DNA of 64,000 nucleotides from positions 1 through 64,000 of the IMG/VR virus record IMGVR_UViG_3300017940_000554. One strand, given 5' to 3'. Each line of letters begins with the position of its first letter. Position 1 is the first letter of the stretch. The position numbers and the translations under genes are program-made. The DNA is from a virus. Positions 41,448 through 48,911 of this stretch are shown in pieces. The notes under the pieces are model-generated. The model did not search any database. It saw only the letters and a program-made list of their open reading frames with translations, and was not told the origin of the DNA.

Positions 41448-41801
41448 TCAAGGCACTTCGTTGTAATCCATCCGCACACTGCCTTTTTTTGAGTTGCACC
41501 AGGCGTGTGCGGCGCCGTTATAGGGCTTCATTTTTCCGGTCAATGGATTAAGCTTTTCAATCCGGTCATCGCGGTGCCCGGCATCCATGCCTCGCCCATC
41601 CTGATGCTCAAAGGTGGCATCCGCCAGCTTCAACGCACCCGGACAATCTTCGATCTTTCCTTCCAGGCAACACCGCTTTTTTTGCCGCAACCACATCATG
41701 CGCAATCGGCGTGCGTATTCATCCCGGCCCGCCTTGGTCAATAGGTTGCAAACCTCGCGGCCATCGTCATACCGGATTCCCCACGGCAGTTTTTCTTTCA
41801 T
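41448..41801 (-). CDS. HNH-type endonuclease-like protein, 117 aa
   Basis: ATG at 41801 (MKEKLPWGIRYDDGREVCNLL). C-terminal half reads FEHQDGRGMDAGHRDDRI and later YNGAAHAWCNSKKGS, a beta-beta-alpha metal arrangement typical of phage HNH proteins. A helical basic N-terminus may bind DNA. Could nick DNA in packaging or replication; the catalytic His/Asn set is plausible but not certain. Confidence 0.6.
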   Translation of the reverse strand: MKEKLPWGIRYDDGREVCNLLTKAGRDEYARRLRMMWLRQKKRCCLEGKIEDCPGALKLADATFEHQDGRGMDAGHRDDRIEKLNPLTGKMKPYNGAAHAWCNSKKGSVRMDYNEVP

Positions 41802-41824
41802 GGTTCCTTCTTGCATCTAGCCAT

Positions 41825-41902
41825 CAAAAAAGCAGGGGACTGAGGTTTCTTATTCAGTCCCCTCTTTCAAAAAACACAGTTTTTAGCAAACGCTAAAAAC
41901 TG
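41825..41902 (-). terminator. Double terminator for the protease-like gene
   Basis: First hairpin: AGGGGACTGA and TCAGTCCCCT (41834-41863), followed on the minus strand by TTTTTT. Second hairpin: AGTTTTTAGC and GCTAAAAACT (41878-41901) with a four-base loop. Together they should end transcription of the 257-aa gene. Confidence 0.75.
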
Positions 41903-42010
41903 CTTGAATCGTCCCTGCGGAAGAACTTCGCAATCCTTACCAATCGCTTATCCTTCCGTTCCTACGGCAGCAGGAGATGCAGGACAATAAAGGTTCTCCA
42001 GAGCCTTGTT

Positions 42011-42784
42011 CTAATCAATTGCTTTCAAATCCGCCGCCAGCTGCGCCGCATCAAAACCGGAAGGTGCCATTCCGTTGGCCAGCCAATCCGGACTGAACAG
42101 CGCATAGGCTTCATCGCAATATGCATTCCAAAAAGCCGTTGTCATCGGTAGCAGCTCACCCCAGCTAACGCAGGTAAAGCTGGAGGCATCGTACTTCGGC
42201 ACAAACACGCAGTGGCCACCCCAGCTCCCCGCCGCAGTATCGCCGCTGCCATCGTCCGGCACCACATCCCATACGGTCTGCTGCTGTGCGCTCAGCGGTA
42301 AACTCACTCCGATGTACACACCGCCAAACAATGCAATCGCCTGCCGGATCTCCGTCAGGTTCGTCACATTGGCGGCGGCAAATCCCGTCAGTTCGTGACC
42401 ATCCAGCGCAGCGCCTTTCTGTTTCCAGTCCGTCAACACATCCAGCTCCACGCCGCCGTTGTCCGTCGAAGCATCGCCGTCCACGTAACCGCACCATTGT
42501 TCGTAAGCGGTCAAAGCGTCCGCATCCGGCAGCGTCACTTCATTTCCCAAGTTTGCCGACCATACTTGAATGGCATGCTGTCGCCCGGCAATCGTGCAAT
42601 CGCCTAGCTGGTCGTTCAGCATCATCCCCCAAGCCGTGATGCCCTTGGTCCAGTCCTGCGCCGTTGGAGGCGCGGGCAACGTTGGCGTCAAATAGCGCGC
42701 CAGCCGTAGCGTGCGCGTATCGGTTTTAATCGCCTTCCGGCCTAGCCGTCGTCCCGGAAACACAATGCGCTCTCTCATCCTCAT
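42011..42784 (-). CDS. Papain-like/C39-type cysteine peptidase-like protein, 257 aa
   Basis: A Cys at LGDCTIAGRQHAIQVW (~residue 62) and a His at GSWGGHCVFVPKYD (~190) are spaced as in papain-like or C39-like folds. The downstream CVSWGELLPMT may supply the third polar residue. An Arg/Lys-rich N-terminus leads in (RERIVFPGRRLGRKAIK). It resembles proteins annotated in phages and prophages as cysteine-peptidase-like with unknown substrate. Strong double terminator downstream. Confidence 0.6.
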   Translation of the reverse strand: MRMRERIVFPGRRLGRKAIKTDTRTLRLARYLTPTLPAPPTAQDWTKGITAWGMMLNDQLGDCTIAGRQHAIQVWSANLGNEVTLPDADALTAYEQWCGYVDGDASTDNGGVELDVLTDWKQKGAALDGHELTGFAAANVTNLTEIRQAIALFGGVYIGVSLPLSAQQQTVWDVVPDDGSGDTAAGSWGGHCVFVPKYDASSFTCVSWGELLPMTTAFWNAYCDEAYALFSPDWLANGMAPSGFDAAQLAADLKAID

Positions 42785-42802
42785 ATCCTCCAGCAGCTGC
42801 TT

Positions 42803-43630
42803 TTACGCTGCTTCCTCATCGCTTCCCGCCTCTCCGCAGCACAACCGCAAAATCTCGCCCATCTCGTGAATGTGTGCTGCCATCAATCGGCGCAATTCTT
42901 CCAGCTCTTCCACCGAGTGCGCTGCCACCACGGCCTGCGTTAAACGAGGAATCGACTCTGCAATAAAGCCCACCAGCGTAACCCGCTCACGATATTCGGC
43001 AATCATCAGCTCCAGCGCATATCCCGGATCGTCGATGCCGTGTTCGTGCTGCCAGTCTTCCAATCCGCGTTCAATCACCTCGCGCTGCGCCTGTTTAATG
43101 CGCCATTTGATCGTGACGTATACTTCGCTGGGAGGCTTGTTCTCGTTCAACGCCGCCCGGCGCACCAGTTCGCTTTCAAAATCCCGTACCGTCATCTCCG
43201 CCGCGGCATCAATCAATTCCGGATCACGCCGCACGCTCTGCGGTGCCTCCGCCAGTTGCTCGGCATTTTCAATCGTCATCGAGAGAAATTGCTCCCGACT
43301 CAGTTCTGAAAACCGCTCTGCCAAACCCACCATCTTGTACCACGTAGAACGCGCAATGCCGTTTGCTACACGGGTCGCGCGATAATGTTTTTCATCGGCA
43401 TACCCCAGCCGTTGCCACCCGTTGTGGCGTTTGATGAACGCGCCTTCCCACCCAATCAGCATCGACCGCTTCGTCAATCCCACCCATGCGTCCACCAGGG
43501 TTCGATCACTTTCTCGTAGTTGTTGGTCCAAGCTCATTTCACTTGGAGTTTCAAACTCTCCCTCTAGCACATTTCCCATCATCACCACCAGATTTTGTTC
43601 GCTTCTTTCCACCATTCCGGTTTCCATCAT
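42803..43630 (-). CDS. Hypothetical DNA-binding-like protein, 275 aa
   Basis: Residues ~60-130 look like a helical DNA-binding unit (WEGAFIKRHNGWQRLGYADEKHYRATRVANGIARSTWYKMVGLAERF). C-terminal half is acidic helical. It is upstream of the replication genes in the minus direction. A regulator or replication accessory is plausible; no family identified. Confidence 0.5.
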   Translation of the reverse strand: MMETGMVERSEQNLVVMMGNVLEGEFETPSEMSLDQQLRESDRTLVDAWVGLTKRSMLIGWEGAFIKRHNGWQRLGYADEKHYRATRVANGIARSTWYKMVGLAERFSELSREQFLSMTIENAEQLAEAPQSVRRDPELIDAAAEMTVRDFESELVRRAALNENKPPSEVYVTIKWRIKQAQREVIERGLEDWQHEHGIDDPGYALELMIAEYRERVTLVGFIAESIPRLTQAVVAAHSVEELEELRRLMAAHIHEMGEILRLCCGEAGSDEEAA

Positions 43631-43655
43631 GCCCCTCCCTGTTTCGGTTGCCTGC

Positions 43656-43868
43656 CTATTCCTTTTCCTCTTCCCGTCCCATGCATTTGTCTACCCAGGA
43701 GTGGAAGTGAATCGCCATAGTCTTGGCCTCGTCCACCGTCAATCCGTTGTCCAAAGAAAAGCTCGACCCGTCTTTGCGCACCGCCAGCACCAGCAGCTTG
43801 GCAATGTGCGGACCTTCTTCCACAATCCGGAAGGCGATTGTCTCCGGTGTTTCTGGTTCTGCTGTCAT
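43656..43868 (-). CDS. Hypothetical protein, 70 aa
   Basis: ATG at 43868 (MTAEPETPETIAFRIVEEGPHIAKLLVLAV) overlaps the methyltransferase stop by ATGA, so it is co-translated. Small alpha/beta protein. Unknown function. Confidence 0.5.
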   Translation of the reverse strand: MTAEPETPETIAFRIVEEGPHIAKLLVLAVRKDGSSFSLDNGLTVDEAKTMAIHFHSWVDKCMGREEEKE

Positions 43869-45196
43869 CCCGCCTCCTCCGCCCATCCTTCTTCGCTTGT
43901 CGGTTTGTTGAACAGCGGCGCGTCAGCCTCAATCCGTCGCCGTGCCATTGCCGCATAATCTGAATTCAACTCGATGCCAATGAAATTTCTGCCATAGCGG
44001 AGCGCCACTACGCCCGTAGTTCCCGAACCGACAAATGGGTCCAGCACTGTATCGCCTTCTCTGCTACCAGCCAGAATGCAAGGTTCCACCAGCTTTTCTG
44101 GATAAGTAGCAAAATGTGCTTCAGGAAAGGGCTGTGTTGCAATTGTCCATACGCTGCGCTTGTTCCGCATTTCTACAAGATCCTTCACTGCCGCACTGAA
44201 GCTTTCGTTTTGCTTGATGTGGCCAGCCTTGCGCCAACCAGCGCCGCGACCAAACGCTACACCACGCGCACTGCGAACCTCTTCAGGGTTTGCTTGTGAT
44301 CCTTTTTCGCCCAATGACCGCAATTTAGGCTTGTATCCAATAACCCCATCTTCACGACCTTCTTTGTGAAATGATCCGTGGCTACCGTTTCCTGTACTGG
44401 TATCCCATCCATCCGGCGTCTTCCACTGGCTGGCTTTCGGGTTCACGCCATTGCCGCGCACATGTGCATTCCCGGTCACCGGTTCGCTGATTGCTACTTG
44501 GTCGTAGAAATACCGCTGCGACTTGGTTAACAGAAATAGATATTCATGGCTTTTCGTGCAGCGATCCCGCACGCTTTCTGGCATCGGGTTGGGCTTTTCC
44601 CAGATAATGTCTTGGCGCAGATACCAACCATCGGTGCGTAAAGCGAATGCCAGCATCCACGGCATACCTACCAGATTTTTTGCAGGAATTCCATAATTGG
44701 GTTGACCGACTTCTTGTCTGCCCGGATATTCTCCGTGCTGCCATTTCGCCTGATCACCTGCATAGGTTGTATGCCCCCCAGAATAGCAATCGCCCATATT
44801 CATCCAGCAGGTTCCATCCCCGCGCAACACGCGCCGCACTTCGCAAAACACCGCAACCATCTTGGCAACATATTCTTCAGGCGTTTTTTCGAGTCCAATC
44901 TGTTGATCTACACGCACCGCACCGCAATGTGCGCATACGTCGCTAAATTGAAGTTCGGTCACATCGCCCTGCTTGTGGCCACCGCCCCGGAATCGTTCCC
45001 CAAGCGCCGCCAGCCCCAATCCGGTTCGAATCGTAGAAGCCACATGCTTGCATTCTGCATCGCCACCCTTCCACGTTCCTGTGCCGTAGTCACGCAAACC
45101 CCAATAGGGTGGCGAGGTCACCACGCACTGAACGCTTTCCGCCGTCATAGTGCGCAGTTGCTCCATCACATCGCCTTCTAAAATTCGATAGCCCAT
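43865..45196 (-). CDS. Site-specific DNA methyltransferase, N4/N6 beta-class, 443 aa
   Basis: ATG at 45196 (MGYRILEGDVMEQLRTMTAESVQCVVTSPP) after GAGAG. Motif IV TSPPYWGLRDYG is near the N-terminus and motif I DPFVGSGTTGVVALRYGRNFIGIEL near the C-terminus. That is the permuted order of beta-class amino-methyltransferases. A Cys-rich patch (HCGAV) may add a metal site. Likely modifies phage DNA to evade host restriction; recognition site unknown. Confidence 0.85.
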   Translation of the reverse strand: MGYRILEGDVMEQLRTMTAESVQCVVTSPPYWGLRDYGTGTWKGGDAECKHVASTIRTGLGLAALGERFRGGGHKQGDVTELQFSDVCAHCGAVRVDQQIGLEKTPEEYVAKMVAVFCEVRRVLRGDGTCWMNMGDCYSGGHTTYAGDQAKWQHGEYPGRQEVGQPNYGIPAKNLVGMPWMLAFALRTDGWYLRQDIIWEKPNPMPESVRDRCTKSHEYLFLLTKSQRYFYDQVAISEPVTGNAHVRGNGVNPKASQWKTPDGWDTSTGNGSHGSFHKEGREDGVIGYKPKLRSLGEKGSQANPEEVRSARGVAFGRGAGWRKAGHIKQNESFSAAVKDLVEMRNKRSVWTIATQPFPEAHFATYPEKLVEPCILAGSREGDTVLDPFVGSGTTGVVALRYGRNFIGIELNSDYAAMARRRIEADAPLFNKPTSEEGWAEEAG

Positions 45197-45212
45197 CTCT
45201 GCTCTCTGCTCT

Positions 45213-46901
45213 CTAGTTATCTCCCGCAGCGCGGCTTCGTCCGTCGTATGCGCCCACAATCGCCTGCACCTTGGCCTTGCGCGGTTTTCTCGCGGATTCC
45301 TGTCTCTCCGTCAGCTCGATCCGCAGCGCCTCTTCATCGCCCACAATCATGAAGTACACTTCGTCGGCCGGACAGGCGTATTTCAGTTCAAAGTCCACCT
45401 TGCGCACCCACTCTCTGCGCGGCAACGTTTCATCCACCACCGTCAAGCCCACACCCCACTCCGTCCAGCCATGAATCGCGCCTGCCCCCCGCGCATCGCG
45501 GAAGACGTTGCCCGATTGCGCCTTCGAAAGATGGTGCAGCAGCAACACGCCGCAACGCGCTTCCACCTGAATGCGGGTCAACGCCGCCAGCACGCCCGCC
45601 ATCACCGTGTTGTCGTTCTCGTCCCCCGAGTGCAGCTCGCTGAACACATCAAAAATGGCCAGATCGAATTGCTCCATCTTCAGCTCTTTGATCAGCGCAT
45701 CCACCTGCTCCAGGTTGTCCACATGCAGCATCGGTGAGTGCGCCATCGTGTTCACCCAAATCTGTCCCCAGTTGTAGGCTCTTCGTGCTTCGGTCCCTTC
45801 GGAGAAGAGTCTCAACCGGCGCCCGGTTTCCTGCGGAGAATCTTCGCGGCTGATCAATGCCACCCGCCGCCGTTGCGGCACCACATGACCAAGCCAGCTG
45901 GAGCCCGATGCCAGCGCCAATGCCAGGTCCAATGCCAGCGGACTTTTTCCCACCTTCGGATCAGCCACCATCAGTCCGCGCGTTCTCACCGGAATCAGAT
46001 CTTCTACCAGCCAGTCAATCTCCGCAGGTGCGCGATCTAAAAAGTCGCGCATCTCTTCAAGCAGCACATGCTCCGTCTTCTCCGGCTCCCACAACGGCGT
46101 GGCCTTCACCAGTGCCAGCAGATCTTTGACACTGTGTCCCGATGCCAGCCACCAGCTGATGTCTTCCTTCGCTGGCACATCCGGCAGCTCCACCGCTTTT
46201 ACCTTTGCGGCATACGGTTTTACGCTGGCACAAACCGTTTGCTGATGCGCCTTGCCCTTGGCATCGTTGTCGCGCAACACCACCACCATGCGGCCAGTAA
46301 AGTACGGCGCATATTCCGGCTTCCAGTGCCCGGCGCCATCAAAGGTGGTCGTCACAGCTACGTCCTTCACGTCCGCCACTGTCAGAGCCAATCTAAGGTT
46401 GTCCGCATCCTTCTCGCCTTCCACCACGAACACCACTTTGGCCGTCACCACATCGGGTAATTTGTAGAGCACCTTCTTTACGCCGTGCAGGTTGTACCAC
46501 CAGCCGCCATTGCCATCCGGTTGCCGCTGGCTGAATTCTTTCGGCTCGTAGCGCAGCTTCTGGTAAAGCACTTTCCCAGTCACATCGGTGTAGTCGTACA
46601 CCTTCACCAGCGTGCGGCTTGTCTTCGGCCGTTCCATGCCCATGATGCGGTAGATCTCGCTCCACGCCGTCTCGGAATCGGTGGCCATCATCATGCGTTC
46701 AAAATCCAGCACGCCGCCTGCCTTCCCGCAGGAATGGCAGTTCCAAATCCCCTTGGCCAGGTTCAAACTCATCGACGGATTCTTGTCTTCATGGAAGGGG
46801 CAATGCACGCTCAGCGCATCGCGCTTCGTCAGCCGCTCCATCGGCAAACGATAGCTGAAGTAGGCATACACCTGATCGAACGTCGGTTTGAATTCAAACA
46901 T
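45213..46901 (-). CDS. Bifunctional primase-helicase (CHC2/Toprim + AAA/RecA), 562 aa
   Basis: Zinc-binding primase start: Cys34, His37, Cys55 and Cys58 (HCPFHEDK and CHSCGK). Toprim motif FVVEGEKDAD (158-167) with a later DND metal pair (VLRDNDAKGK). The C-terminal half holds Walker A (VADPKVGKSP, ~312-321) and strands of a RecA-like ATPase (LISREDSP, FDLAIFDVFSELHSGDEND). This is the replication core; position among minus-strand genes fits early-replication expression. Confidence 0.85.
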   Translation of the reverse strand: MFEFKPTFDQVYAYFSYRLPMERLTKRDALSVHCPFHEDKNPSMSLNLAKGIWNCHSCGKAGGVLDFERMMMATDSETAWSEIYRIMGMERPKTSRTLVKVYDYTDVTGKVLYQKLRYEPKEFSQRQPDGNGGWWYNLHGVKKVLYKLPDVVTAKVVFVVEGEKDADNLRLALTVADVKDVAVTTTFDGAGHWKPEYAPYFTGRMVVVLRDNDAKGKAHQQTVCASVKPYAAKVKAVELPDVPAKEDISWWLASGHSVKDLLALVKATPLWEPEKTEHVLLEEMRDFLDRAPAEIDWLVEDLIPVRTRGLMVADPKVGKSPLALDLALALASGSSWLGHVVPQRRRVALISREDSPQETGRRLRLFSEGTEARRAYNWGQIWVNTMAHSPMLHVDNLEQVDALIKELKMEQFDLAIFDVFSELHSGDENDNTVMAGVLAALTRIQVEARCGVLLLHHLSKAQSGNVFRDARGAGAIHGWTEWGVGLTVVDETLPRREWVRKVDFELKYACPADEVYFMIVGDEEALRIELTERQESARKPRKAKVQAIVGAYDGRSRAAGDN

Positions 46902-46913
46902 GCTGCACTTCTT

Positions 46914-47126
46914 TCATTTCGATATACCCAGAATCAGCCGCCGCGCCGCATCGTCCCTGCATCGATCCAATTGGTCTACTTGAATAGCCGTTCGCAGTAA
47001 GTTGTGCTGTTGTAATTCACTCAAACCAAACCGTCGCGCATAGTAGGCACAGCGGGAATTTTTATGCTTTTTACGAAGAGCTTTCTCCCTTTCCCGCTCC
47101 ATAAACATCGGGTCAAATGCCGTCAT
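46914..47126 (-). CDS. Hypothetical protein, 70 aa
   Basis: MTAFDPMFMEREREKALRKKHKNSRCAYYARRFGLSELQQHNLLRTAI: basic helical protein overlapping the next gene start by ATGA. Possible DNA- or primase-binding accessory; no family known to me. Confidence 0.5.
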   Translation of the reverse strand: MTAFDPMFMEREREKALRKKHKNSRCAYYARRFGLSELQQHNLLRTAIQVDQLDRCRDDAARRLILGISK

Positions 47127-47437
47127 CTTCTTGCCGCTTCCTTTCTGCGCCCCGACTCCTCAAGCCGCATGTGCAGATACGCATGTTGCTCCGCCCAATG
47201 AACCACCTCTTCCGGAACCCCAGCCGATACATTCACGTCGTTCCATTCCCACTCCGGGCTCCGGCACTGATCGAGCGGAAGATTCATCTCCAAACACGCT
47301 TCGCACACATAACTCACCACCATCCGCCGCTGCAGTTGAAATTCCATGGCAGGCGGCAACTCTAGCGGCTCATCCAACCGATGCTGCATCGGTTGAAAAA
47401 CCGCCACCGGAACCCGCAAATGCCACGGCAAACTCAT
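47123..47437 (-). CDS. Hypothetical protein, 104 aa
   Basis: Contains SYVCEACLEMNLPLDQC and a Trp-rich segment (PEWEWNDVNVSAGVPEEVVHW). Coupled at both ends to its neighbours by ATGA. Unknown. Confidence 0.5.
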   Translation of the reverse strand: MSLPWHLRVPVAVFQPMQHRLDEPLELPPAMEFQLQRRMVVSYVCEACLEMNLPLDQCRSPEWEWNDVNVSAGVPEEVVHWAEQHAYLHMRLEESGRRKEAARR

Positions 47438-47670
47438 GCTGCCCTCGGTACCCGGCGCACTGGCCGGTTGGCTTTTTCAATCTGCTTCGCCGCTTCCTCT
47501 GCACGGTCTTCCGCATCCCAGCGCAGCAGGTCCAGTTCGCAGATTCTGCGCAAAGCCAGTGTCCGATCCAAAATATCCTGGTCAGCGGCTTTAGCCAGCG
47601 CACGCCGGAAAAGCTTCAATTCCAGCGGCGTCATCGTCACCGTCACAAAAACTTGTTTCACTTCACTCAT
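47434..47670 (-). CDS. Hypothetical protein, 78 aa
   Basis: ATG at 47670 (MSEVKQVFVTVTMTPLELKLFRRALAKAADQDI). Helical coiled coil in the second half (LLRWDAEDRAEEAAKQIEKA). Unknown function; part of the overlapping replication operon. Confidence 0.5.
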   Translation of the reverse strand: MSEVKQVFVTVTMTPLELKLFRRALAKAADQDILDRTLALRRICELDLLRWDAEDRAEEAAKQIEKANRPVRRVPRAA

Positions 47671-47989
47671 CGCCGTTCTCCCGCTGATACAAGATGCGAT
47701 CGATTTCCGCAGCAATCAGTGCTCCCGCCTTGGTCAGATTGCGCACCGGGTCTGCGGAAGGTTTCCACCACACACGATCCCAAGGCCACTCTTCCAAAAT
47801 GCCTTCCATGGCCTCTTTCCCGCCGTCCTCGTCCAACACTTGGCTTCCGGCAACGCCTGCATAGCAAATCGCCGCATCAAGCAGCTGGCAGCATCCATGC
47901 TCGGTGTCATGCTCCGCCGTCCAGCCCTTTACTTCAATCTGCCGCCGACGTTCAGCGGCAATCCGTTGCACTCCCGTCTCTTCAACCAC
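47663..47989 (-). CDS. Conserved phage protein, 108 aa
   Basis: GTG at 47989 after AAGGGG, overlapping the upstream stop by a few bases. The phrase AAERRRQIEVKGWTAEHDTEHGCCQLLDAAICYAG is typical of a widespread phage-protein group of unknown function. GKEAMEGILEEWPWDRVWWKPSADPVRNLTKAGALIAAEIDRI completes the pattern. Confidence 0.65.
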   Translation of the reverse strand: MVEETGVQRIAAERRRQIEVKGWTAEHDTEHGCCQLLDAAICYAGVAGSQVLDEDGGKEAMEGILEEWPWDRVWWKPSADPVRNLTKAGALIAAEIDRILYQRENGDE

Positions 47990-48911
47990 GTGCCACCCCT
48001 TTCCCGCTTGGTTCCTGTGCGCGTTGTAACCAGTGTTCAAATTGCTCGGTGGAGCGGAAGATGTGATCTTCCCACTCGCAATACGCCTTGCCTTCGGTCT
48101 TCGGATTGCGGCCCATGTGCCAGTCCGAAAGAGCCACTTCGTCGATTACCGCCTTCATCAACTCCACAGCGTTGGCCAAGTTGCCCCCTGCAATCCGCAA
48201 AGCTTCCTCTAGCCGCATCAGCCCTTTTCGCCTGCGCAAGGCGGTAAAGCTGTACGTCTTCGGGTTGCGTTTCATCACAGCCAGGTAATAGGCAAACACT
48301 TCCTTGAGCGCTTTCAGCCACAGCGGATTTTCACTGGTGGTTACTGCAATCTCGTCGTCGAGTGCAGGCGTTTCGAGGCTTTCCGCTGCTGGTTGAACAA
48401 GCTCAGGAAAAAGATCATTGGACGAGGAAGGAGCGTTTTTTGCTCCTTCCGGCGCATTGGTTTTTGCAGTTGAAACTGAAGTTGAAGATGAAACTGAAGG
48501 GGTTGGATTTTGCTTGGGAGCAGGCTTAACCTCAGTGGTTGTTTTTTGGTTAAGCAAAACGGGATTTCCGCCCTTTTTCCCTGCTTCGGTGCGGATTTCG
48601 CGCAATTTTTCGTCGCGCACCATACGCCGGCACATGATCGCACCAGTCTCCGCTTCACGGCTTGCAACTCCCGAGGTTAGCAGTGCGGTTAAGATGGTGG
48701 TTAGCTTTTGCTTATCCAAACCGAGTAGCCGGGCCAAAGCATCTTCGCTCATCGCTTGGCCATTTAGCACCAGCACGCCGCGCCGTTCGGATTCATGCAT
48801 CAGGCAAAGCATTTCCCACCACACTCCCCGATCAAAGTAATCAAGCGACTGCACCCCGACATCTTTGCGCCAGTCTCCCGGATAGAATTGAAACGCAGGC
48901 AACTTTGTCAT
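47982..48911 (-). CDS. DUF1376-like phage replication protein, 309 aa
   Basis: LPAFQFYPGDWRKDVGVQSLDYFDRGVWWEMLCLMHESERRG is the DUF1376 N-terminus, known from phage replication/initiation proteins. A winged-helix-like segment follows (AMSEDALARLLGLDKQKLTTILTALLTSGV). A Ser/Thr/Pro linker and a second helical domain (residues ~190-300) complete it. It may be an origin-binding protein for the primase-helicase. Confidence 0.7.
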   Translation of the reverse strand: MTKLPAFQFYPGDWRKDVGVQSLDYFDRGVWWEMLCLMHESERRGVLVLNGQAMSEDALARLLGLDKQKLTTILTALLTSGVASREAETGAIMCRRMVRDEKLREIRTEAGKKGGNPVLLNQKTTTEVKPAPKQNPTPSVSSSTSVSTAKTNAPEGAKNAPSSSNDLFPELVQPAAESLETPALDDEIAVTTSENPLWLKALKEVFAYYLAVMKRNPKTYSFTALRRRKGLMRLEEALRIAGGNLANAVELMKAVIDEVALSDWHMGRNPKTEGKAYCEWEDHIFRSTEQFEHWLQRAQEPSGKGVARG